Shown here: positions 8,926 to 15,581 of the stretch, piece after piece | How the letters are laid out: each line of letters opens with the position of its first letter | Numbering within the stretch: position 1 is the stretch's first letter | Assembly (NCBI GenBank): GCA_945898105.1 | Contig: CAMDHL010000004.1 | Span: 1 to 23,385, forward strand | Source of the DNA: Comamonas sp. lk | GTDB taxonomy: Bacteria > Pseudomonadota > Gammaproteobacteria > Burkholderiales > Burkholderiaceae_C | Reading direction: 5' to 3' | Length of the DNA stretch: 23,385 nt | Program-made: the position numbers and the translations under genes | Notes under the pieces: model-generated | Told to the model about the DNA's origin: nothing | Databases searched by the model: none | Seen by the model: only the letters and a program-made list of their open reading frames with translations

Positions 8926-9776
8926 AAATCGCGCGCTTTATGGAACAGGGTCGCAGTGCCTATGGTGTGGTTCTTCAAGACGAGTTTATTGCCGAGCCTT
9001 CCACGAATTTTCTGGCGCACTACCCGGACATCGCATCCGTCTTCGCGGGCGATGCCAGTGCAGCACTGGCGCAGGATTTGGTGGGTCGCACGACCGGTCT
9101 GCCGCTGAGTCAGGTGCAACTTCTCGCGCCGCTCTCCGTCCATAACAAAATCATTTGCGTGGGTATCAACTACCGCAAGAAATACCCGGTCGAGGGCGTG
9201 GCGCCGCCGGATCCGGATCACATCATTCTTTTCGCTAAACACCACGATGCAGTGGTGGGCCACGGCCAGGCACTAGATTTGCCACAGGGCGAAGCGGCCC
9301 AGACCTTTGATTACGAAGGCGAGATCACCTTAGTTATTGGTAAAGCGGGCCGGTATATCGCGCGGGAAGCGGCGATGTCGCATGTGGCGGGCTACACCAT
9401 CTTGAACGACGGCTCGGTGCGCGGCTGGCAAAAACACTCTTTGCACGCTGGCAAAAATTTTGCCAATTCAGGCGGTTGCGGCCCCTGGATCGTCACCGCA
9501 GACTCCATAGACGCGGTAAGCGCTATGACGGTCAGTACGCATGTGAATGGCGAACTGCGCCAACACACAGATGTGCGCCAGATGATCTTTGGCCTGGACG
9601 AATTGATCGCCTACATCTCCCACTTCACGCCCCTGAACCCGGGTGACCTGATCGCCACTGGCACCCCCGAAGGCGCGGGTGGCAGCTTTTCTCCTACGCG
9701 CTTTCTCAAAGACGGCGATCTCGTCGAAATTACCGTTAGTGGCGTGGGAATACTTAGTAACCGGGTAAAGGCCTGA
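8922..9776 (+). CDS. Fumarylacetoacetate hydrolase (FAH) family protein
   Basis: 284-residue FAH-superfamily enzyme, a metal-dependent fold that hydrolyses C-C bonds of acylpyruvates or decarboxylates/hydrates 2-oxo acids. The metal ligands are visible: Glu132 and Glu134 in FDYEGEITLVIG and Asp163 in ILNDGSV. Lys178 in GKNFANSGGCGPW and the TGTPEG loop at 246-251 are also typical. A small oddity is NDGSVRGWQ, where most members have ND(V/M)(S/T)xRDxQ, so the second Asp of that motif is a Gly. The strong GAGGAGG ribosome site and ATGA overlap with the PanE-like gene bind it to the operon, of which it is probably the last coupled member. Likely substrates are 2,4-dioxo or 2-oxo-enoic acids produced by the upstream enzymes; the specificity is unknown. 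Confidence 0.91.
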   Translation: MKIARFMEQGRSAYGVVLQDEFIAEPSTNFLAHYPDIASVFAGDASAALAQDLVGRTTGLPLSQVQLLAPLSVHNKIICVGINYRKKYPVEGVAPPDPDHIILFAKHHDAVVGHGQALDLPQGEAAQTFDYEGEITLVIGKAGRYIAREAAMSHVAGYTILNDGSVRGWQKHSLHAGKNFANSGGCGPWIVTADSIDAVSAMTVSTHVNGELRQHTDVRQMIFGLDELIAYISHFTPLNPGDLIATGTPEGAGGSFSPTRFLKDGDLVEITVSGVGILSNRVKA

Positions 9777-9821
9777 AGCGGCGTCGCGCCCAGTGCATAT
9801 CTCAAGAGCATACTTAGCCCC

Positions 9822-10301
9822 ATGAACACCATAGACCAACTCAGCCGCATCCTTGGCCGCAGCCGCACGATTGCGGTGGTGGGCCTTTCTGCCGAATGGC
9901 ATCGGCCTAGTTTTTTTGCCAGCAAATACATGCAAGACCATGGCTACCGCATCGTGCCGGTCAATCCGCGCTATGCCAAAGCCGGCACTGATGTGTTGGG
10001 TGAACACTGTTACGCCGATTTGGCCGATATACCGTTTCCAGTGGATATGGTGGATGTGTTCAGGCGGTCCGAGGACGTGTTGCCCATTGCTCGCCAGGCC
10101 ATTGCCATGGGCGCGCGCTGCCTGTGGCAGCAAATCGGTGTGGTCAATGAAGAGGCGGACCAGTTGGCGCGCCAAGCTGGGTTGGACTCGGTCATGAATC
10201 GCTGCGTCAAGATTGAACATGGCCGCTTGTTTGGGGGGCTCAATCTGGTGGGCGTAAGCACCGGCATTATTTCGGCCAAACGTCGCCTGACCAAGGCCTG
10301 A
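9822..10301 (+). CDS. CoA-binding protein (YccU-like)
   Basis: 159-residue single-domain Rossmann protein of the CoA_binding_2 family (YccU-like). Family marks are IAVVGLSAEWHRPS at about 17-30, GYRIVPVNPRY near 41-51, VDMVDVFRRSEDV near 74-86, and LWQQIGVVNEEA near 101-112 followed by MNRCVKIEH. The molecular role of the family is poorly defined; it probably binds CoA or another nucleotide. It lies 45 nt after the FAH gene, so it may be read through from operon 1 or begin a new unit. The next gene, a MetY-type enzyme, starts 11 nt after its stop, and this pairing suggests a link to acyl-homoserine/sulfur metabolism. An unusual feature of this ATG is the lack of a clear Shine-Dalgarno sequence. 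Confidence 0.9.
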   Translation: MNTIDQLSRILGRSRTIAVVGLSAEWHRPSFFASKYMQDHGYRIVPVNPRYAKAGTDVLGEHCYADLADIPFPVDMVDVFRRSEDVLPIARQAIAMGARCLWQQIGVVNEEADQLARQAGLDSVMNRCVKIEHGRLFGGLNLVGVSTGIISAKRRLTKA

Positions 10302-10312
10302 GGAAGATCACC

Positions 10313-11617
10313 ATGGCAGACCATCATTTCCAGCCCGAGACATTGGCCATTCACGCCGGGCAGGTGCCCGACGCGGCCACCGGCGCACGCGCCTTGCCGA
10401 TCTACCAGACCAGCAGCTTTGTGTTTGACAGCGCCGACCATGCGGCTAGCCTGTTTAACTTGCAGACCTTTGGCAATATTTACTCTCGTTTGTCCAACCC
10501 GACCGTGGCCGCGCTGGAAGAGCGTGTCGCCGCGCTTGAAGGCGGGCGCGCTGGCCTGGCTGCGGCAAGCGGCATGGCTACCGAGGCCATGGCGCTGATG
10601 ACCATCTTGCAACAGGGCGACCATGTGGTGGCCGCAGGTGCTTTGTATGGCGGGAGCGTCACGATGTTGGCCGTGAATTTAAAGCGCTTTGGTATAGACA
10701 CCACCTTTGTCGATGCCACCGACCCGGCCGCCTTTGCCGCAGCTATGCAGCCCAATACCCGGGCCGTGTTTGCCGAGAGTCTGGGCAACCCGAGCCTTAC
10801 GGTGCTGGATATTGCGGCTGTGGCGGAAGTGGCGCATGCGCATGGCGTGCCCTTGATTGTGGACAACACCGTGCCTTCGCCTTTCTTATGCAACCCCTTG
10901 CGCTTGGGCGCTGATATCGTCGTGCATTCAGCCACCAAATACCTGTGCGGCCACGGCACCACGCTGGGCGGTGTCATGGTCGAGGCCGGCACGTTCCCCT
11001 GGGACAACGGCAAGTTTCCGGGTATGACCGAGCCTTCACCTGGTTACCACGGCGTCAAGTTTTATGAGACCTTTGGCGACTTTGGTTTTTCCATGCGTGC
11101 ACGCATGGAAGTTTTGCGCGTGTATGGCGCCTGCCTATCTCCGTTCTCGGCCTGGCAGATATTGCAGGGCACCGAAAGCTTGCATGTGCGCATGGAACGC
11201 CATTGCAGCAATGCGCGCAAAGTGGCGCAGTTCTTAAAAGATGATGCGCGCGTCAGCTGGGTCAATTACCCCGGCCTGCCAGACCATCCGCAATACGATT
11301 TGGTACAGCGCCAGATGCGCAGCGTCGATGGACTGCCCGGCGCTTCGGGCCTCTTGGCCTTTGGTATTCAAGGTGGCTTGGATGCCGGTGTGCGATTTAT
11401 CGAAGCGGCGCAATTCATGAGCCACCTGGCCAATATCGGCGATACCCGCACCCTGATCATCCACCCTGCATCCACCACGCACCGGCAGCTCGAGCCCGAG
11501 CAGCAAATCAAGGCCGGCGTAATGCCCGATATGGTGCGTATGTCAGTTGGGATTGAGCATATAGACGACATCTTGTGGGACATCGACCAGGCCTTGGCGG
11601 CAGGTGTTCGGGGCTAA
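10313..11617 (+). CDS. metY: O-acetylhomoserine sulfhydrylase/aminocarboxypropyltransferase (MetY-type, PLP)
   Basis: 434-residue Cys/Met-metabolism PLP enzyme. PLP residues are visible: YSRLSNPT at 57-64 (Tyr and Arg from the neighbouring subunit), Tyr112 in LYGG, Asp184 in VDNT and the Schiff-base Lys209 in SATKY. The length, the insert around WDNGKFPGMTEPSPGYHG and the ending HPASTTHRQL...VRMSVGIEHIDDI are those of MetY rather than of the roughly 400-residue methionine gamma-lyases or MetB/MetC. The position equivalent to the functional Cys116 of methionine gamma-lyase is Gly here (YGGS). The expected reaction is O-acetyl-L-homoserine plus sulfide (or methanethiol) giving homocysteine (or methionine) plus acetate. 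AGGAAG lies just upstream of the ATG. It ends 6 nt from the convergent lrp gene. A gamma-elimination side role is possible, given the E1-like gene nearby. Confidence 0.9.
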   Translation: MADHHFQPETLAIHAGQVPDAATGARALPIYQTSSFVFDSADHAASLFNLQTFGNIYSRLSNPTVAALEERVAALEGGRAGLAAASGMATEAMALMTILQQGDHVVAAGALYGGSVTMLAVNLKRFGIDTTFVDATDPAAFAAAMQPNTRAVFAESLGNPSLTVLDIAAVAEVAHAHGVPLIVDNTVPSPFLCNPLRLGADIVVHSATKYLCGHGTTLGGVMVEAGTFPWDNGKFPGMTEPSPGYHGVKFYETFGDFGFSMRARMEVLRVYGACLSPFSAWQILQGTESLHVRMERHCSNARKVAQFLKDDARVSWVNYPGLPDHPQYDLVQRQMRSVDGLPGASGLLAFGIQGGLDAGVRFIEAAQFMSHLANIGDTRTLIIHPASTTHRQLEPEQQIKAGVMPDMVRMSVGIEHIDDILWDIDQALAAGVRG

Positions 11618-11623
11618 GCTGCA

Positions 11624-12100
11624 TTAAGTACTGCTCGCGCCACGCAAGGGTAGGGCGGTTTTGTAACGCACTTGCTTGAGTGCAAAACTGCTGCGGATTT
11701 TTTCCACGCCCGGAATCGGCGTTAGCTGTTCCAGAATAAATTTTTCCAATGCCCCCATATCGGCAATCGCCACGCGGATTAAATAGTCCGAGTCGCCGGT
11801 CATCAGGTAGCACTCCATCACCTCGTCATGCTCGGCGATCCGCCGCTCGAATTCGGCCAGCGCCGCCTTGGATTGCTCTTTCAGGCTAATGGAAATAAAC
11901 ACGTTCAAACCCAGGCCCAGGGCCTGCGGCTGGGTCAGCGCCACATAGCGCTGAATCACCCCGGCGGCTTCCAACGCCTTGACTCTTTGTAAGCAGGGCG
12001 AGGGCGACAAATGCACCCGCCGGGCCAGCTCCACATTGGTGAGGGAAGAGTCTTCCTGCAACTGGGCCAATATTTTGTAATCTACCGAGTCTAAAAGCAT
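11624..12100 (-). CDS. Lrp/AsnC family transcriptional regulator
   Basis: 158-residue feast/famine regulator. The N-terminal helix-turn-helix is clear ([38 protein letters not shown], then LEAAGVI), followed by a RAM/AsnC effector domain with [17 protein letters not shown] near the middle. Such proteins bind DNA as dimers or octamers and respond to amino acids. AAGGTG sits 4 nt before the ATG and supports the start. The gene is divergent from the AceE-type gene and convergent with metY, so its natural targets are its own promoter and aceE. The arrangement resembles mdeR in the P. putida methionine-catabolism locus and BkdR-type local regulators. The inducing amino acid is unknown; methionine, homoserine or 2-aminobutyrate-related compounds are guesses from context. 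Confidence 0.93.
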   Translation of the reverse strand: MLLDSVDYKILAQLQEDSSLTNVELARRVHLSPSPCLQRVKALEAAGVIQRYVALTQPQALGLGLNVFISISLKEQSKAALAEFERRIAEHDEVMECYLMTGDSDYLIRVAIADMGALEKFILEQLTPIPGVEKIRSSFALKQVRYKTALPLRGASST

Positions 12101-12143
12101 AAAACACCTTAATAGCTAAATTTCCAAGTATTTTATGCTTTTA
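12092..12143. promoter_or_regulatory. Probable Lrp-type operator: 13-bp inverted repeat over the lrp start
   Basis: TAAAAGCATAAAA at 12092-12104 is repeated exactly as its reverse complement TTTTATGCTTTTA at 12131-12143. The arm centres are 39 bp apart, close to four helical turns. The left arm covers the lrp start codon; the right arm lies in the lrp upstream region. The stretch 12126-12140 (AAGTATTTTATGCTT) matches 12 of 15 positions of the E. coli Lrp consensus YAGHAWATTWTDCTR. The likely function is autorepression of lrp with control of the divergent aceE-type gene. The repeat is seen directly; the function is inferred. Confidence 0.55.
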
Positions 12144-12235
12144 AAGTAGTGTGGCACCTGTGTTTTTAACAGCACATATTGCGCCAATTTTTCTATATTT
12201 GAGGCCTAAGTGTTTCATCCAAGCGATTGACTGCC
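12101..12235. promoter_or_regulatory. Divergent promoter region between lrp and the aceE-type gene
   Basis: This 135-bp spacer is clearly more AT-rich than the flanking genes and must hold the promoters of both divergent units. It contains the right arm of the inverted repeat, the lrp ribosome site AAGGTG at 12105-12110 (read on the minus strand) and several AT-rich hexamers (for example TTAACA at 12166 and TATATT at 12194), but no pair with good 16-18 bp spacing. I therefore do not name a -35/-10 box. The aceE-type gene has only a weak Shine-Dalgarno sequence. Confidence 0.6.
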
Positions 12236-14833
12236 ATGCTGCAAAAAACCTCAGATATTGATCCCCTCGAAACCGCCGAATGGCGCGAGGCCTTTCAAGG
12301 CGTCGTAGCCGTGTACGGCCCCGAACGTGCGCGTTACCTGCTGGACCAAATGGTCGCCTTGGCGCACCAAAGGCAGATTGAATGGTCGCCCGAACTCGTA
12401 ACGCCCTACGTCAACACGATTCCTGTGCAGGCGCAGCAACCTTACCCCGGCGATCTGGCCATAGAGGAAAAACTCGCTTCGCTGATGCGCTGGAATGCGC
12501 TGGCGATGGTGGCCAAAGCCAACGGCGCCTACGGCGAACTCGGCGGGCACATCGCCAGCTACGCCAGCGCCGCCGATTTGTTCGAGGTCGGCTACAACCA
12601 TTTTTTCCATGCACGTGACGACAAGCACCAAGGCGACCTGGTATTTTTTCAGCCGCACAGCGCGCCCGGCGTGTATGCCCGCGCTTTTTTGGAGGGCCGT
12701 TTAAGCGAAGCCGATTTGTCGCATTACCGCCAGGAACTCAAAGCGCCGAGAGAAGGCGCACGCGGCCTCTCTAGCTACCCGCATCCGTGGTTAATGCCGG
12801 ACTTCTGGCAGTTCCCCACAGGCTCCATGGGCATAGGTCCGATCAGCTCGATTTACCACGCGCGCTTTATGCGCTATTTGACCCACCGGGGTTTGGTCAA
12901 CTGTCAGAGCCGCAAGGTCTGGGGGGTGTTCGGCGATGGCGAAATGGACGAGCCCGAAAGCATGAGCGCGCTCACGCTTGCCTCTCGCGAACGCCTAGAC
13001 AACCTAGTCTGGGTAGTGAACTGCAATCTGCAGCGCTTAGACGGCCCGGTACGCGGCAATGGCCGCATCATTGATGAGCTGGAAAAGTTGTTTCGCGGAG
13101 CGGGTTGGAACGTGATCAAATTGATTTGGGGCAGCGACTGGGACGGATTGTTTGCGCGCGACACGCACGGCGCATTGGTCAAAGCTTTTGCCAATACGGT
13201 TGACGGCCAAATGCAAACCTTTGCCGCCAAGGACGGGCGTTTCAACCGCGAAACCTTCTTCGGCCAAAACCCCGAACTCGCGCAATTAGCACAAGGACTG
13301 ACGGATGAGCAAATCGACAGGCTCAAACGCGGCGGCCACGACCTGGTAAAAATCCATGCTGCTTACGCTGCGGCGGCCAAGCACACCGGCCAACCCACCG
13401 TGATATTGGCGCACACCAAAAAAGGCTACGGCATGGGCCAGGCGGGTCAAGGCAAGATGACCACGCACAGCCAGAAAAAATTCGATGAACCTGCATTGCT
13501 GGCGTTTCGCAATCGCTTTAACTTACCTTTGTCGGACGAGCAGGCCACTAACCTGGACTTTTTAAAACCGGCTGCGGATTCGCCGGAAATGCAATACCTG
13601 CACGCCAGACGTACGGCGCTGGGCGGCTACCTGCCCAAGCGCGACATCTCCTGCGCGGTGGTACCGATCCCTGCGCTTGCCAGCTACGCAAACTTTGCAT
13701 TGCATGCGGACAACAAAGAAATGTCCACCACCATGGCCTTTGTGCGCATCCTCGGCCAATTGATGAAAGACCCGCAAATCGGGCCGCGCGTGGTGCCCAT
13801 CGTCGCCGATGAGGCGCGCACTTTCGGTATGGCCAATTTGTTCAAACAGGTCGGTATTTACTCCAGCGTAGGCCAGCAGTACGAACCCGAAGACATTGGC
13901 TCGGTGCTCAGTTACCGCGAAGCCATGGACGGGCAGATATTGGAAGAAGGCATCAGCGAAGCAGGCGCCATCGCCAGTTGGACGGCAGCCGCCACCAGCT
14001 ATAGCGTGCACGGCCTTGCCATGCTGCCTTTCTATATTTATTACTCGATGTTTGGCTTTCAGCGCGTCGGTGACGCTATCTGGGCCGCAGCCGATCAGCG
14101 CGCGCGTGGCTTTCTGCTGGGCGCGACTTCGGGCCGCACTACGTTGGGGGGCGAAGGCTTGCAGCACCAGGACGGCAGCAGCCACTTGGTGGCCGCGACG
14201 ATCCCGAATTGCAAAGCCTACGACCCGGCGTTTGCCGGTGAAATGGCGGTCATCATCGACCAGGGCATGCGCGAAATGCTGGTCGATCAGCAAGACGTGT
14301 TTTATTACGTCACCTTGATGAACGAAAACTATGCGCAACCGGATTTGCCCCTAGGCGTGAACGAGCAACTGCTCAAAGGCTGTTACCGCTTGTCGGCTGT
14401 GCCTGCGCACTTGGATACCGCGGCGCCGCGCGTCACCCTCATGGGCTCGGGCGCTATCTTGGGTGAAGTGATCAAAGCCGCCGCCACGCTGGCAGAGCAG
14501 GGGATTGCCGCCGAGGTATTCAGTGTGACCAGCTGGAGCGAGCTCGCCCGCGACGGTCAGCGCTGCGAGCAGGATGCCATCGACGCACTTGGCGTAGCGA
14601 TACCTTTTGTGCAAGCGCAATTACAAGGCGCCAGCGGACCCGTCATCGCCGCCAGCGACTATGTGCGCGCCGTGCCCGAAAGCATACGCGCCCACCTGCC
14701 AGCGGGCCGGCGTTACTTGACCCTGGGCACCGACGGATTTGGCCGTAGCGACACGCGTCAGGAATTGCGCGCTTACTTTCGCGTCGATGCAGCCAGCATT
14801 GTCAAAGCTGCACGCTTTGCGCTAGGTCAGTAA
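12236..14833 (+). CDS. AceE-type homodimeric 2-oxo acid dehydrogenase E1 (pyruvate or 2-oxobutyrate)
   Basis: 865-residue thiamine-diphosphate E1 of the AceE family, slightly shorter than E. coli AceE (887). Clear marks are PYVNTIPV and YPGDL near the N-terminus, ELGGHIASYASAADL, SSYPHPWLMPDFWQFPT, the ThDP motif GDGEMDEPES...NCNLQRLDG near residues 230-265, WNVIKLIWGS, AHTKKGYGMG, and the flexible active-site loop GQGKMTTHSQKK with the His equivalent to E. coli His407. It should decarboxylate a 2-oxo acid and acylate a lipoyl E2. No E2 (aceF) or E3 (lpd) gene follows; the next gene is convergent. This suggests a paralogue that borrows E2/E3 from elsewhere, like P. putida MdeB acting on 2-oxobutyrate. 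The start is the ATG at 12236; an in-frame TTG at 12227 is less likely. Substrate assignment is inference. Confidence 0.92.
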   Translation: MLQKTSDIDPLETAEWREAFQGVVAVYGPERARYLLDQMVALAHQRQIEWSPELVTPYVNTIPVQAQQPYPGDLAIEEKLASLMRWNALAMVAKANGAYGELGGHIASYASAADLFEVGYNHFFHARDDKHQGDLVFFQPHSAPGVYARAFLEGRLSEADLSHYRQELKAPREGARGLSSYPHPWLMPDFWQFPTGSMGIGPISSIYHARFMRYLTHRGLVNCQSRKVWGVFGDGEMDEPESMSALTLASRERLDNLVWVVNCNLQRLDGPVRGNGRIIDELEKLFRGAGWNVIKLIWGSDWDGLFARDTHGALVKAFANTVDGQMQTFAAKDGRFNRETFFGQNPELAQLAQGLTDEQIDRLKRGGHDLVKIHAAYAAAAKHTGQPTVILAHTKKGYGMGQAGQGKMTTHSQKKFDEPALLAFRNRFNLPLSDEQATNLDFLKPAADSPEMQYLHARRTALGGYLPKRDISCAVVPIPALASYANFALHADNKEMSTTMAFVRILGQLMKDPQIGPRVVPIVADEARTFGMANLFKQVGIYSSVGQQYEPEDIGSVLSYREAMDGQILEEGISEAGAIASWTAAATSYSVHGLAMLPFYIYYSMFGFQRVGDAIWAAADQRARGFLLGATSGRTTLGGEGLQHQDGSSHLVAATIPNCKAYDPAFAGEMAVIIDQGMREMLVDQQDVFYYVTLMNENYAQPDLPLGVNEQLLKGCYRLSAVPAHLDTAAPRVTLMGSGAILGEVIKAAATLAEQGIAAEVFSVTSWSELARDGQRCEQDAIDALGVAIPFVQAQLQGASGPVIAASDYVRAVPESIRAHLPAGRRYLTLGTDGFGRSDTRQELRAYFRVDAASIVKAARFALGQ

Positions 14834-14848
14834 AGCAAGCTTACTGAC
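14826..14848 (+). terminator. Stem-loop at the aceE stop codon, possible transcript end
   Basis: GTCAGTAA (14826-14833) and TTACTGAC (14841-14848) form a perfect 8-bp stem around a 7-nt loop. The stop codon TAA is the last three bases of the left arm. There is no U-run after it, so this is not a standard intrinsic terminator. It could be a 3'-end protecting hairpin or part of a factor-dependent end. The following 139 nt up to the convergent gene show nothing else I can assign. Confidence 0.35.
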
Positions 14849-14987
14849 TGAGATTGCGGCACGCGATACGACAGCCCTGATTAGCTCGCAGCGCCGTTAG
14901 TTACCATGGACTACAACCGCCTGTGGTTTCGCAATGACTTAATGAACAACAGCGTAAGCGATGCAGCAGCGCTGCGTTGACTAAGTC

Positions 14988-15428
14988 CTAGATCACCTTA
15001 TTGGAAGAGGTGCCGTGCGACTGACATAGATAGTTGATGCGAATCTCGCCCGGTGTGCCGGGTCGCACCGCGCTGAAGCGGAGGGCTTGCATCGGCTGCG
15101 CGTCTTCTTGGTACACCGGCGCGCTGGTGGACTCCATATCGCTGAAATAGGTGTTGCCGGTAAAGGCAATGGTGCGGCGCTCGCAGTCGATAAAGTTCAT
15201 GTAGGTGGTGGACTGGTAGCCGGTGTTGTTTGGCCCATATTGCATGGTGGACCAGGCGGTGCGCAAGCGGGCTTGGAGCAGATTGGATTCGACCACGATG
15301 CTGGCCGGGTCCACATACCAGTAAGTGATTTTGCTGAGATCGCTGCTGGTGGTAATCAGCTTCCATTCGGTGGCGTGTGCAGCGCCGCTAAGTAGCGCCA
15401 AAAACGCAACGCAGATACTGGCTTTCAT
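14988..15428 (-). CDS. Small exported protein, possibly Adhesin_E-like
   Basis: 146-residue protein with a Sec signal peptide (MKASICVAFLALLSGAAHA, cleavage after AHA near residue 19). The mature part begins EWKLI and contains YWYVDPASIVVESNLLQARLRTAWS, then YMNFIDCERRTIAF, and a second cysteine in NYLCQS near the end. This pattern (Trp, Asp-Pro-Ser-Ile-type strand, a Asp-Cys pair, late Cys) recalls the small Adhesin_E-like periplasmic/surface proteins common in Burkholderiales; the match is from memory and uncertain. The two cysteines may form a disulfide. The start is set at 15428, because AAGGA sits 7 nt before it. The ATG 15 nt upstream would place that ribosome site inside the gene. It looks monocistronic, and no function in the neighbouring pathways is apparent. 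Confidence 0.75.
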   Translation of the reverse strand: MKASICVAFLALLSGAAHATEWKLITTSSDLSKITYWYVDPASIVVESNLLQARLRTAWSTMQYGPNNTGYQSTTYMNFIDCERRTIAFTGNTYFSDMESTSAPVYQEDAQPMQALRFSAVRPGTPGEIRINYLCQSHGTSSNKVI

Positions 15429-15563
15429 AGTTGAGTCCTTCATGGGCTGTCGGATGGCGCAATGCGGGCTTGCCTAAGGCGAAGTGGTCGAACAGTCATG
15501 GTCGTACCGTCGGACTCCGTCCGCCTGCTTAGAGCAAGCTTGTCAGACCTGCAGCGCGATGTT

Positions 15564-15581
15564 GCAACAAGCGCTTATTGC
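15564..15581 (-). terminator. Palindrome over the stop codon of the distal acyl-CoA dehydrogenase gene
   Basis: GCAACAAGCGCTTATTGC reads as a two-arm palindrome with one wobble position. On the minus strand it encloses the TAA stop of the acyl-CoA dehydrogenase gene. It has no loop beyond the centre and no U-run, so it is at best a weak transcript-end hairpin for the leftward operon. The 130 nt between it and the start of the small exported protein gene show no gene. Confidence 0.25.

Noticed and set aside
9468..10220. Leftward open frame of 250 codons
   Set aside because: It crosses two well-supported rightward genes (FAH and CoA-binding) and resembles no family.
10313..11617. Methionine gamma-lyase (mdeA) as the primary call
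   Set aside because: The length, inserts and C-terminal motif are of MetY type, and the lyase cysteine is replaced by Gly.
12152..12167. Sigma-54-like -24 element TGGCAC in front of the aceE-type gene
   Set aside because: The required GC of the -12 element is missing: after the 5-base spacer the sequence is TTTTT rather than TTGC.
12227..12235. TTG start for the AceE-type gene
   Set aside because: The ATG at 12236 gives the usual short AceE N-terminus; the extra three residues have no support.
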